From Climacteris rufus (taxonomy: Eukaryota; Chordata; Aves; Passeriformes; Climacteridae), in assembly GCA_013398175.1 (NCBI GenBank), contig VZRZ01005969.1, positions 39,307-103,306 on the forward strand: a stretch of DNA of 64,000 nt, given 5' to 3'. Numbering within the stretch: the stretch's first letter is position 1; each line of letters opens with the position of its first letter. This document shows positions 47,395 to 57,757 of the stretch, in pieces. A program made the position numbers and the translations under genes. A model generated the notes under the pieces. That model worked only from the letters and a program-made list of their open reading frames with translations. It made no database searches and was not told the origin of the DNA.

Positions 47395-47900
47395 GAAGCA
47401 CAAGCTGGAGCTGCCCCGCCAAAGAAAAGAAAATCCCTTTCTCAAGCAAAGCACCACTACCTTTTGTTCCTGTAGAATTATGAATGTATAAATATATAAC
47501 AGAACACAGACACCCCTCTGTCCTACCTGTAGCCTTTATATATATATTTGGTATTCCAGTTGCTTGTTAAAATGGATCTAATGTCTGATGGATGATGTTT
47601 CAGTCGATTGTTGTATGTTGGGGTAGTTTTGTCCATGTCATATTTGAGACTGTGAGCTCCCCAGGGCAGGAACCATGTCTCTCTCCACGTCTAAGCACTG
47701 CCAGGCACGTTGCTGCCACTCAGCAGCCAACTGCTCTCACATCAGTGACATCTTCAGAGGAAAAGGAATTCAGCACTGAAAGCTGCAAAGAGGCTTCCTG
47801 TACGCAAGCCATGTGAGTCACTCCTCCCTCAGCTGGCATTTGCAAATGATTGAGATTCCCATTGTGCAGCAGTTTAAATAAATGTGTTTTCTGTCATATC
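47395..47900 (+). other. SH3BGR: SH3BGR downstream 3' exon (3' UTR or alternative C-terminus)
   Basis: A good acceptor (TTTTCTTCAG) ends at 47394, and an AATAAA lies at 47877-47882. If it follows the exon that ends at 46545, this is 3' UTR. If it is joined in phase 0 to exon 5 (44321), or to a possible GAG|GTAGAG donor at 46479 inside exon 6, it encodes 26 residues, EAQAGAAPPKKRKSLSQAKH then HYLLFL, and stops at 47473-47475. Which is used cannot be decided from the sequence. Confidence 0.6.
47877..47882 (+). terminator. SH3BGR: SH3BGR poly(A) signal AATAAA
   Basis: Canonical AATAAA followed within 30 bases by a T/G-rich stretch (TGTGTTTTCTGTC). It is the first good signal after the acceptor at 47394. 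Confidence 0.65.
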
Positions 47901-47980
47901 TGTTCTTTGTCTGCAAAAGCATTCATTTAACTCTGTGTGTGGATGTTTTCTCCATTGCTGTGGTTGTAGGCTGTACAAAG

Positions 47981-48424
47981 TCATGGAATCACGGAATGGT
48001 TTGGGTTGGAAGGAACCATAAAGATCATCCAGTTTCTACTAGATCAGGTTGCTCAGAGCTCCATCCAACCTGGCCTTGGACACTTCCAGGGAAGGGTTGT
48101 CACGGCTTCTCTGGGAAACCTGTGCCAGGGCATCACCCCTCTCACAATAAAGAATTTCATCTCAATATTCCTTTGAACCCTGCCCTCTGTCAGTGTGAAG
48201 CCATTCCCCCTTGTCCTGTCACTCCATCCCTTGGAAATTGTCTCTCTCCATGTTTCCTGTGGCTCCTTCAGGCACTGCAAGGCCACACTGAGGTCACCCC
48301 AAAGCTTCTCCTCTCCAGGCTGAACAATCCCAGCTCTCCCAGCCTTTCCTCCCAGCAGAGCTGCTCCATCCCTCTGCTCATCCTGGAGCCTCCTCTGGAC
48401 TCTCTCCAACAGCTCCATGTCCTT
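47981..48424 (-). mobile_element. CR1 LINE copy, ~440 bp
   Basis: Minus-strand copy from the 3' tail (ATGGAATCACGGAATGGTTT) to GGAGCTGTTGGAGAGAGTCC. It belongs to the same near-identical group as 2756, 23864, 31146, 36793 and 54572. Its RT remnant carries a CTCAGTGTGG variant. Confidence 0.92.
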
Positions 48425-50011
48425 CCAAAATCATTAGCTCCACATGCAGCAGTGGCCAAGACCCAGGAAGATGCACTGTCAGCAGGATGACAGGGCTTTG
48501 CTGCCATATAAACATCTTGAACAGGTTGTGCAGTCTGGTATCAGGGAAGACCTGGGGATGTAAAAAGTATGGAGAAAACAGCAGTTAGAGAGGATGAAAC
48601 AGCTGCTCCATGAGGAGACTGAAAAGCCTCTTCAATTTGGAGAGGAAGCCAAGGCAGTTACAGAAAACCAAAAAGATGAATGCAGAACTGTGAGTCAGAA
48701 AATCCTGCAACACTATAATGAAAATTAGCAGACACAATGCAATCAGTAGATCAGCTGAAAAGAGCAAAGAGAGAGAATGTTTGTTTTTATATGGTGAGTC
48801 AGGAAATCTTGGAATTGGTCGTCACAGGATGTTGTGGAAGCTGACAATGTCAACAGGTCCAGGAAGGTATCAGGCAGTGTTAGGAACAGGCTATAAATGG
48901 ATATTGCAGCCTGGAATGTGTCCACAACATCCCTAATCCAAGGAATTGTAGATGCTGGGGACTGGGGGCAGAAGGAATTGAATACAGCAGATTCGCTGTT
49001 CCTAAATAGCTTTGCCCATTTCCACTTTCAAAGAGTGAATACTGGGTTGGGTGAGCCACTGACTTTACCATTTCTTATGTTCCTGCAGGTGATTTCCTGG
49101 GGAAGATTTTCCTCATCTCACCAGCAGCCAAATCAGGCCCCCAGTCATTGCTGCAGTGGTTCTGAGCAGAAGGCTGGACTTGTGGGACTGTGGTGGACAG
49201 CATGAACACAGAACTGTTAGTCACTCTGGAAGTGTGGTAAATCCAGTGTGTGCTGTGCCTTGATGTATTCCCAAGCTGCCTGTGGCTGATGATCCACTTT
49301 TCCCCCAGAACAAAAAGCCTGAATGTCCTCAGTCCATCAGGCAGAGCCGCAGACTTTGGGCTTGAAACAAAACCCACCACAGTCTGCATGTTCAGGTATT
49401 CCCTGTTAAGGCAGAAATCCAGCAGGGATCTTCTCGAGAGGGTCTAATCTGGGAAGGCTGTGAGGGAATGTGAGGAATGCTAAGCCTCCCCTGGGAGGGA
49501 CACACTCCCCTGGCCTTCAGCTGCTGGCTGAGGTGAAACAGCAAACAGGGGAGCCGATGGTCCCACTCCCAGCACAGCAGTTTGGGATGTTCCTTGGGAT
49601 CAGCATGTGCTGCTCATCCTTCCTGCCTGCTGGGAGAAAAGGAGGTTGTGAGTATGCCAAGGATCAGCTGGGGGCCGGCTGCTGCTCGCTGGTTTTAGCC
49701 CATAATGTTAATTCTGCTTACATAAGCTTAATACTTTCTGCAGTAATTTAGTGCAACTGGGCAAAGAATTAAGTCTTTTCCAACTGCAGCTGAATGAAAA
49801 TCAGTAGCACAAATTTGTGAGCTGTTGGCTTAAATGTACTTGGAAGAACACTGCATTTTTATATCATTCCTGTTTTACTGGGAAAAGCCAACTGCAGCTG
49901 GTTAGCACAGTGCTCCCAGGACAGAGCATTTCTCAGACTTCAGGAACCTGTGGATGCAAAATCCTTCCAGTGCACCCCAGTTACACACAAACCAACATGC
50001 TGTGCTGTTTT

Positions 50012-50041
50012 GGTTTTTTTTTTGTTTTTTTTTTTTTTTTG
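50012..50041. repeat. Poly-T tract
   Basis: TTTTGG, then runs of 10 and about 17 T separated by a single G. Simple sequence, possibly a reverse-strand A-rich tail. Confidence 0.6.
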
Positions 50042-50979
50042 TGACACTTTGGTATGTAAAGCTTATTCCTTGGATGATTGATGCTTGAAACTTCTCGTAT
50101 CCTGAAACAAGCTAAAATTAGAAAGGCTTCAAGCTATGCTTCCTACAGATCCATATATGTCATAGGATGTGGCTGTTGGCACTTTAAGATGATTGATTGT
50201 CAAGTTTCACAGACTGCTGAAGTGTAAAAGAAGTGATTTCAAGTACCATGGCAAGCAGTAAAGTGGATAGGGTTAGTCAGTTGTTTGTTTTGTAGGAAAA
50301 TGAATATTAGGTGCTGCACTATGTTGTTAATAAAGAGTTTGGAATAGCAGGTCCAGGAGGCAACTTGGGCCACAGATGAGAGCACTTCTGAGACAACAAA
50401 TTGTGTAAGAGGTTTTCTCCTAAGAAAACTCTTAGTGAAATTCATTGGAGAGAAATTAAACTGTTCAGTAGCTTTACCAGGGCAATACCAGCCCACAGTC
50501 AGGGTTTTTGGCCACTTTTCCAGACACTACATCTCTTCACCTGCCTCCCAAGTAATAAAACTTGCTTATAGTCTTCTCTTTTGAAGGAGCTAAGTCTGTT
50601 TATCTGCATCCTTTGGCAACTTCAGAAGGCTGGCAATATGCTTGACATATCATCTGGGAAGCTGAGAACTCAAGATAGTTATTTCTTCAAGACGCAGATT
50701 GTGAGTTTTAGATTTGATGTCAAATATCCTGAAGAATACTTGTTGTTCCCATCATTGCCAAGGATGAAGCACATGCAGGGAGCAAAAAATCTCAGCTGAG
50801 ACTCATCTTAATGCGTTACTGTCTCCATTTGTCTCATGGGAAAGTAACTTAGTGGTTGCTCAAGGTGCAGAGTTGGATGACACAAGTCAAGGTGGGGAGA
50901 ACCTGCTCACATTCCCTGCTTCAGAACACACCAGCTGTGGCTTTGCCTGTGGTGGTGACTTTCTGTCACTGAAGATTTG

Positions 50980-51075
50980 GGATCATTTAGGTTGGAAAAG
51001 ACCCTTACATCTCTGGGTGACCACTAAAAAGTGTCCTTAAGAGTCCCATCTCCACAACTTTTAAATACCTCCAGG
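50980..51075 (-). mobile_element. CR1 3' fragment
   Basis: GATCATTTAGGTTGGAAAAG then AGTCCCATCTCCACAAC and CCTCCAGGGATC in reverse CR1 order. It is diverged, and the terminal octamers are lost. Confidence 0.65.
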
Positions 51076-51606
51076 GATCAAAGTAGGAAGGAACTGTGGA
51101 GTCCTGATATGGGAGAGATGAAGGATGAATCTCTGAGAACACCCAGGACTGCTTTAGTGATCCGTTTCCTTGAGGCCCAACACCTTTCAGGATGTTTGAT
51201 TTGTGAGGAATAATTCTGTTACTGGACCTAAGAGAAATTGAGTTTTGATACCAGCTCATCCCAGCCCACTTTTGACCCAGTTAACTTCCTTGCACCTTAA
51301 TTCCCCTATGAAAGTGAGAAAATATTGTAGAGAATTTGTGGGAATAAACTCAAAGTATCAATGCCCTGATCAAAAGATGAAAGTACAACTGCACCTTCTT
51401 CCTTTAAAAGATTATTTGCTTCTGAGTTGTCCATTCCACTTTAAAAATTATAACTTCCTTTTTTCCCCATCATATTGATATCTGACAGCTATCAAACCTT
51501 CTCCTTCACTTTATATCTTCACTGCTTTCTTGCCAAACTCTACTATTTAGCAGCCTAAGAAGAAATGGATTAGAATATGGTCACCTTTCCCTTGGTTTTG
51601 CTCACT

Positions 51607-51652
51607 GGATGACCGTAAAGGTCTCTTCCAACCTTGATTGTGTGAGTCTGTG
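51607..51652 (+). mobile_element. CR1 3' tip
   Basis: About 45 bp: TGGATGACCGTAAAGGTCTC, TTCCAACCTTGATTGTGTGA. It resembles the last part of CR1. Confidence 0.5.
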
Positions 51653-52028
51653 ACATTTGGAAGCAGAACAGAACTTACCTGTGATTCCTACTTCATTGAA
51701 AAAGTTTGGAGCATATTTCTGAAACTGCAGAGGCCACATCCTTATGTATGTAAAGATGTCACACAGATTGCCTTCCTGCCAGCTAGCTGGGATTTTGCTG
51801 AGAGGTGTGGAAAAAAAGCTGTCAGCACCTCTACTTCCTCAGCACTGTAATCCCTCAGGAAAATGGAGCCCCAGAAAAAAAGCCTGGAGGCAGAAAACAA
51901 TGTAAGAACACGGAATAGCTTTTAAAAAAAATTTAAACATTATTTTTAAACTTTTTTTTGTCCTTAACTGTGTAGCACCCAAGTGGGACTTGGTAGATCA
52001 AAGGAAAACTTTGCCTGGGCTCATTATC

Positions 52029-52386
52029 GACCCAGGGAGGACCTTCTGGCTCTCCACAACTCCCTGACAGGAGGGTGCAGCCAGATCAGGGTTGGGCTCT
52101 GCTCCCAGGGAACAGGGACAGGACAAGAGGAAGTGAACTCAAGTTGCACCAAGTGAGGTTTAGATTGGATATTAGGAACTATTTAATCACTGAAAGGTTT
52201 GCCAAGCATTGGAATGGGCTGCCCAGGACAGTGCTGGAGTTCCCATTGCTGAAGGGGTTGAAATCTGTGCAGATGTGGCACTTGGGGACATGGTTTAGGG
52301 GTGGTCTTCACAGTGCTGGGTTCACAGGTGGTCTTGATGATCTGAAAAGTCTTTTCCAACCTAAATGATTCCATGATTCCATGTTT
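52029..52386 (+). mobile_element. CR1 LINE fragment
   Basis: GAAGTGAACTCAAGTTGCAC, TTTAGATTGGATATTAGGAA, TTGGAATGGGCTGCCCAGGA, TGATCTGAAAAGTCTTTTCC and a CATGATTCCATG end. It is closer to the 57045 copy than to the 23864 group. Confidence 0.88.
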
Positions 52387-54571
52387 CTAAGCTAGATACC
52401 AGGACACAGCAGAGCTGGGAGTGCACAAAGAGAGGGTGAGCGTGGCTGTTGAAGCCAGAGCACCTGAGCCTTGGGGCTGGGGCCAAAGCATGGTGGTTTC
52501 TGCTCCACTGAACTTAAGGATGGGACTCTGGCTGGATGCCATTTTCCTGCCAGTTCCAGTTCCCAGCCCCCTGCTCTGCTGGGGCTGAGCAGAGGCTGCA
52601 GGTGAGCTCAGCCGTGTGCTGAGCAGTGCTGAGCTCAGTTGTTGCCAGCCTTGGCCTTCAAAATCACATTTCCCTGATAAGATTTGCAGTCCTGGAGCCT
52701 GCCAGGCAGCACCAAGCACACGAGCTGCCTTCTTTCCTGCTGTCCAGCCTGTATTTCCCTTACCCCTCACCATGGGGATTTTTCTATTTGTTTGTTTTAA
52801 TATTTTATTTTAACAAAAGTGAAGCACCTCCACAATAGGCTCCAAAGAAACAAATAAAGGTGCATTCCTTTCCAGCATCCCTCTGGCCAGAGAGGTGACA
52901 GTTTTTGCATGTCATTGCACATCAGTGGTTCCCAGCAGTCAGGGATGGAGTAGGAATATTGGCTTTCTGTGTGTTCCAGTGTTTTTCCATAAGCATTAGG
53001 GTATTGCTGGATTTTAATGATGGGCCCTGCTGCATCCAATTTAAATGGGTTGGATACTGCTATCTGTGTGCTCCTAATCAGATAAATCACTAAAAGAAAA
53101 TTATATTCAGCTTCTGGTCTGCCTCAGGCTGGTATTAGGGGAGTTGCCAGTGGGGGCCATCCAGAGACAAATTCAGGAGCTGGGGGAAGCAGCTCTTGGA
53201 GGGCCTTGGGTGGCCAAATCTGGGTGGGGAGAAGGAGAAGGGTCAGCAGGGACATTCCCAGGGTGGTGAAGACCTCCAAGGGTGGGTCCTGGCTGTGGTT
53301 AAGCAGCAGCCCCAGCCCAGGATGTGTGTGCCAAAGAAGTTTGGACTGTCAGGGAGTTGAGGAGCACTGCCAGAGTGGAGGAAAACAGGATAGCATCCCA
53401 GAAAGAAGTGCAAGATCCCAAAGTACAGATAAAGTACAGATAAAATCTGGTGGTGTGGAGTACCAGAATCACATGCTTTGGGGACTAATAAGAATTTCTG
53501 CTAGAAACAGGTACTCTGTCCTCCAAGGACTGGCACAGGAGGCAAAAAAACTTGTGTGCACAGGTTTGTGTCCAAGCCATGGGGAGCTGTAATGTGATGC
53601 AGTGGTGGCAAGGAGAAATTTGATGAGGAGATGTCCCAAGGAGTTATTTTCAGAAGCAAAGGGAGTACCGAGTCACATTGCAAAGCACTGCCCTGGCACC
53701 TCCTTTGGGGCAGGTCCTGTGCAGTGTTTGAATCCTGATCAAAAAGGTTAAATCCACACTGAGAGATCAGGGAAAAGCCATTCCAATTATCCAGGTCTTG
53801 CACTGTCCAGCTTAGGAGAGGAGGTGACAGGACCTTGGTTGGTGTAGTGCAGCAACATTTCCAAATTGGGAATTCCCAAAAACGGTGGATAGTGACAGTT
53901 TTGCACTCAGGAACGGAGGAAACACAAAGCTGGAGAAGGAACTTAGTCCAGAGGAAGGGGAAATAACATCTCTACGGCAGATGCACACTGCTTATCATAC
54001 AGAACATGTCAGGAGGAACATGGAATGTAAAGCAAGGAGAGACAACTTATACTGGATGTACAGGACCTGGGGATGCCTGTGGTGCATTAGAGGTACCTGA
54101 AGGAGTGAATTCAACCAGTGCTAAATGTCCTTAGCCAAGTATTCTGCACTCCTGTTCTTAGCAGCACTTATTTAACCCGTGGTGATCTTTGCCCCATTGT
54201 TATTGTTCCAACCCTCAGCATCAACCTCTTCCCTAAGTGACTCCTGCTGAAAACACAGATATTTTGGTGCCTGGTGTCTTAAAGGGGGCGTGTTGAAGCC
54301 TTGTCTGCTACACCTCCAACATCACGAGAGCCTGGCAGACACTCGATCCCTGCGGTGTCAGCGGCGGGACTCAGAAACCTGTGCCAGGATAATCCCTTGG
54401 GAGCTGAGGAACCCACCCCACAGTCCCCAGGCTGGCAGCAGGGCTTAGCAACATGCTGGCGGTGAAGGTCAGAGCCTCCTGAAGGGTGCCCTGCCAGGCT
54501 GTATTTTTTGTTTCCAAATCAGACGTGAAGCTCAGGAAGTGCTTCTTCCTTGCTTGGTGGAATCCCGGTGG

Positions 54572-54992
54572 GATTCTGTCCCTCTGCCCTGCTCAGGTGA
54601 GACCCCACCTGCAGAGCTGCCCCAGCCCTGGGCCCAGCACAGCAAGGATGTGGAGCTGCTGGAGAGAGCCCAGAGGAGGCTCCAGGATGAGCAGAGGGAT
54701 GGAGCAGCTCTGCTGGGAGGAAAGGCTGGGAGAGCTGGGATTGTTCAGCCTGGAGAGGAGAAGCTTTGGGGTGACCTCACTGGGGCCTTGCAGTGCCTGA
54801 AGGGAACCAACCATAAAGATGGAGAGAGGCTTTACAAGGGCCTGGAGTGACAGGACAAGGGTGAATGGCTTCAAATTGTCAGAGGGCAGGGTTAAATTAG
54901 ACTTTAGGAAGAAATAATTTACTGTGAGTGTAGTAAGGCACTGGCACAGGTTTCCCAGAGAAGTCATGGTGGCCCCATCCCTGGAAGAGTTT
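54572..54992 (+). mobile_element. CR1 LINE copy lacking its 3' end
   Basis: Same 5' start and RT remnant as the 23864 and 31146 copies. It stops at CCCATCCCTGGAAGAG, about 130 bp short of the normal CR1 end. The 3' loss must be a later deletion or rearrangement, since CR1 insertions normally keep their 3' ends. Confidence 0.9.
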
Positions 54993-55767
54993 CTCGGTGA
55001 CCTGGCTCATTCACAGAAAGAAAACCCCAATTTTGAGCCTTTTTCTAAAAAAAAATAATTACTCCAACATTTCTTTTTTCCTTTGAGTTTGATGAGCTTT
55101 TTGTCCAGGGCATTTCCTCTAAAGAAGTTTGATTTAAAAAGAAAAGTTCTACAAAAACAAAGCTTAATGACCCCCTCAAATTTTGGCTGAAATTTTTTAA
55201 AAAAGAAATGTTTCTCCTCTTTTTTTAATATGTGCAAGGGCTGGGAGACACCTTCTGTGTTGAGAAGATGCCAAAAATGGAACTTCTAACCCTTATAGCC
55301 CCTGCCCCCACTATCTAAGCTTGGCCATGCAAACCCAACACAAGACTCCACAGACCCCAATTGCTTAAAGACTTGATGGTTTAATATCTGAAGCCCAACA
55401 CTGACTGAATCCCTAAAAGCAGGGAGTTGATTTAGTGGGCAAGAGAAAACAAGGACGGGTGCATTTACTGCTCATCTATGTTCTACTGCCCTGTATGAAA
55501 GATTAATGAGCTCTGGACTTGTGGGCAGCCAGTTTTCCTGGCCTGACTCACACTAAAGAGGAGCTTGTGGGGCTGCTGACACCCGTGTGTCTGGGCGAGC
55601 ACAACACACCCTGATCTGGGGTGGCTCATGGTTTTATCTCCTGGAAAAAGGGGGAGTTGAGAGGGGGAACATAAACTAGAGATCAGATAAAATGCTTATA
55701 AGCAGAGCAGGTTGTAATATCTGCAGATTTGTTTTTTTTTCCTTTCCTTTTAACATACTCTTTTCAT

Positions 55768-56014
55768 AGAACAACAGACTCATTGAGGCTGGAAGAGAAC
55801 TTCAAAATCATCCAGTCTCACCATCAACCCAGCACAACAATCATCACTCCTAAACCATGTCCCCAAATGCCACATCCAGGCTCCTCCTGAACACTTCCAG
55901 AGAAAGTGACTCCACCCTGGGCAACTCATTCCAATGCCTGACCACTCTTCCAGGGAAAAAGCTTTCTTCTGATATCGAGTCTGAACATCCCCTGGCACAA
56001 CTTGAGGCCATTTC
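55768..56014 (-). mobile_element. CR1 LINE, 3' part, interrupted by an LTR
   Basis: Minus-strand CR1 from ACAACAGACTCATTGAGGCT to the CTTGAGGCCATTTC block. The sequence then switches abruptly to the LTR and appears to resume at 56614. Confidence 0.85.
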
Positions 56015-56613
56015 TATTGTGTTTTTGGCCAAGGCTTTTGGCCTCTCTGCGATATTTTTGCTCTTTTGTGAGTTCTTGTGACAGACGCTTGAGATAAAAA
56101 CGCAGAAGGACTCAAAATCTCTTTGGTCTTGGTTGTTTATTAAAACTTATCTATAACACAGCTGCACAGAGGTTGTTCTCTCATTAACAAGGTGGAAAAT
56201 GGCCTCTAACACAGTTTGTCAAGGTTACTTATACTCCAAGTTATCCAATTAAGAAATGCCATATAGATGGTTTTTTAATTATAACCCAATAACCAGTTGT
56301 TCCTAATCCACATTGCGGACTTTTGGAGCCAATAGTAGGAAACACAGGTTTTTGGAGAAGAGAAATGAAGTAAAGACCAACACCTAAAACCCTCCATCTT
56401 GGACACTATTATAATATTTCATAAACCTAAATTTTTACTTTTCTATCTATTTCACCCAGTGACATAGCTTTAATTACACAGCAGTAATTTCAGAGTTATC
56501 ACACACTCATGGTAGCCTATTCCAAAGTCTAAGATCAAACGAGGTGTATTTCTGAGGATCATAACCTGTTAGAGCTGAAAGACTGAAATTTCTCAGAATT
56601 CAGGGTTTCAACA
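56015..56613 (-). mobile_element. Solo LTR of an endogenous retrovirus, nested in CR1
   Basis: On the minus strand this ~599-bp segment begins TGTTGAAACCCTG. It has a TATA-like GGAGTATAAGTAACC (plus 56222-56236 in reverse), then AATAAA (plus 56136-56141 in reverse), and ends near CACAATA. CATTTC occurs at both edges (56009-56014 and 56614-56619), as expected of a target duplication. The 3' edge is uncertain by about three bases, because TG/CA termini would put it at 56018. No internal viral genes remain. The family is not identified. Confidence 0.65.
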
Positions 56614-56634
56614 CATTTCCTCTCATTCTTTCAG
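56614..56634 (-). mobile_element. CR1 remainder beyond the LTR
   Basis: CATTTCCTCTCATTCTTTCA continues the CR1 consensus after the LTR for about 20 bp, then similarity ends. This would be the 5' truncation point of the host CR1. Confidence 0.45.
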
Positions 56635-57044
56635 GTGAAAATAATTTTCCGTGTTTAAAAAACACCATTCATGTAAAGTCACCCAGCAAGCAAGCCCTGG
56701 TAAATAAATCTGTAAACACTCAGCTGGACACTGCCCTCCGTGTTCTCTTCTTGGAGCTTTTATTTCATGAGGCAGAGTGGAAGAGGGCTGAAGTGAAACA
56801 CAGGAGCTGTGGCCACCCTGGCTGCAGGGAGACCTGAACTCTGTGGCTGCTGAGGGGACAGGAAGCAAAGATTGAGGCTCTTCAGCTTGGTGTTGGAGCA
56901 GGGTCTGCTCCACCACCCATTTATTTATTTAGTGACTCTTAAATACATTCAGAGTGCCCCTTGTGCAAGGTGAGTGATGTGAGCACCAGCCTAGGGTACA
57001 GAAATGAGGAAGATCCCCTCCAGAACCAGATATACCTTCAGAGA

Positions 57045-57757
57045 GGGAATGTTGGTCACAACAACCCCTGCCAACTCCAGGCTGGGGCAGAGAAGCTGGA
57101 AATTGCCTGTTGGAAAAGGCCCTGGGGGTGCTGGGGACAGGGGCTGGACACGAGCCCAGGGGTGCCCAGGGAGCCAAGAAGGCCGATGGCCCCTGGGCTG
57201 GATCAGGAATTGTGTGTCCAGCAGGAGCAGGGCAGGGATTGTCCCTCTGTGCTGGGCACTGAGAGGCCCCTCCAGGGCTGGGTCCAGTTCTGGGCCCTGC
57301 AGGAGAGACCTGGAGGGGCTGGAGGTGTCCAGGGCAGGGAAGGGAGCTGGGGAAGGGGCTGGAGCCCCACGAGGGGCTGAGGGAGCTGGGAAAGGGGCTC
57401 AGCCTGGAGCAAAGGAGGCTCAGGGGGCCCTGCTGGCTCTGCACAACTCCTGCCAGGAGGGGCAGCCAGGGGGGTCGGGCTCTGCTCCCAGGGAACAAAT
57501 GATAGGATGAAATGGTGTCAAGTTGCACCAGGAGAGGTTTAGATTGGATATTAGGGAAAATTGTTTCACTGAAAGGGTGCTCAGGCACTGGAAGGGGCTG
57601 CCCAGGGAGGTTTGGAGTCCCCATCCCTGGAGGTGCCCAAGGAAGGCCTGGATGTGGCACTCAGTGCTCTGGGCTGGGTGACAACGTGGGGAAAAAGGTT
57701 TGGACTCGATGATCTTGGAAGTCTTTTCCAACCAAAGTGATTCCATGATTCTGTGTT
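57045..57757 (+). mobile_element. CR1 LINE, longest copy, with RT C-terminal region
   Basis: At about 710 bp this is the longest CR1 here. It begins upstream of the others in the ORF2 C-terminal region: CACAACAACCCC, then GAAAAGGCCCTGGGGGTGCT, AGCCAAGAAGGCCGATGGCC and TTGTCCCTCTGTGCTGGGCA. These correspond to CR1 RT-tail motifs such as KDLGVL and AKKANG, but the frame is broken by indels. The 3' part ends in TGATTCCATGATTCTGTG. It is inactive. Confidence 0.92.

Noticed and set aside
48053..48507. Recurring LERAQRR...GLFSLERR peptides here and at 2756, 23864, 31146, 36793 and 54572
   Set aside because: They look like a dispersed protein family but are truncated CR1 reverse-transcriptase remnants with broken frames.
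55250..55760. Possible further LTR between two CR1 copies (TTATAAGC, GATAAAACC)
   Set aside because: No convincing termini, duplications or ordered U3-R-U5 signals.
56929..57660. Frame of ~243 codons on the minus strand, proline-rich
   Set aside because: It is antisense to a GC-rich CR1 copy and has no similarity of its own.
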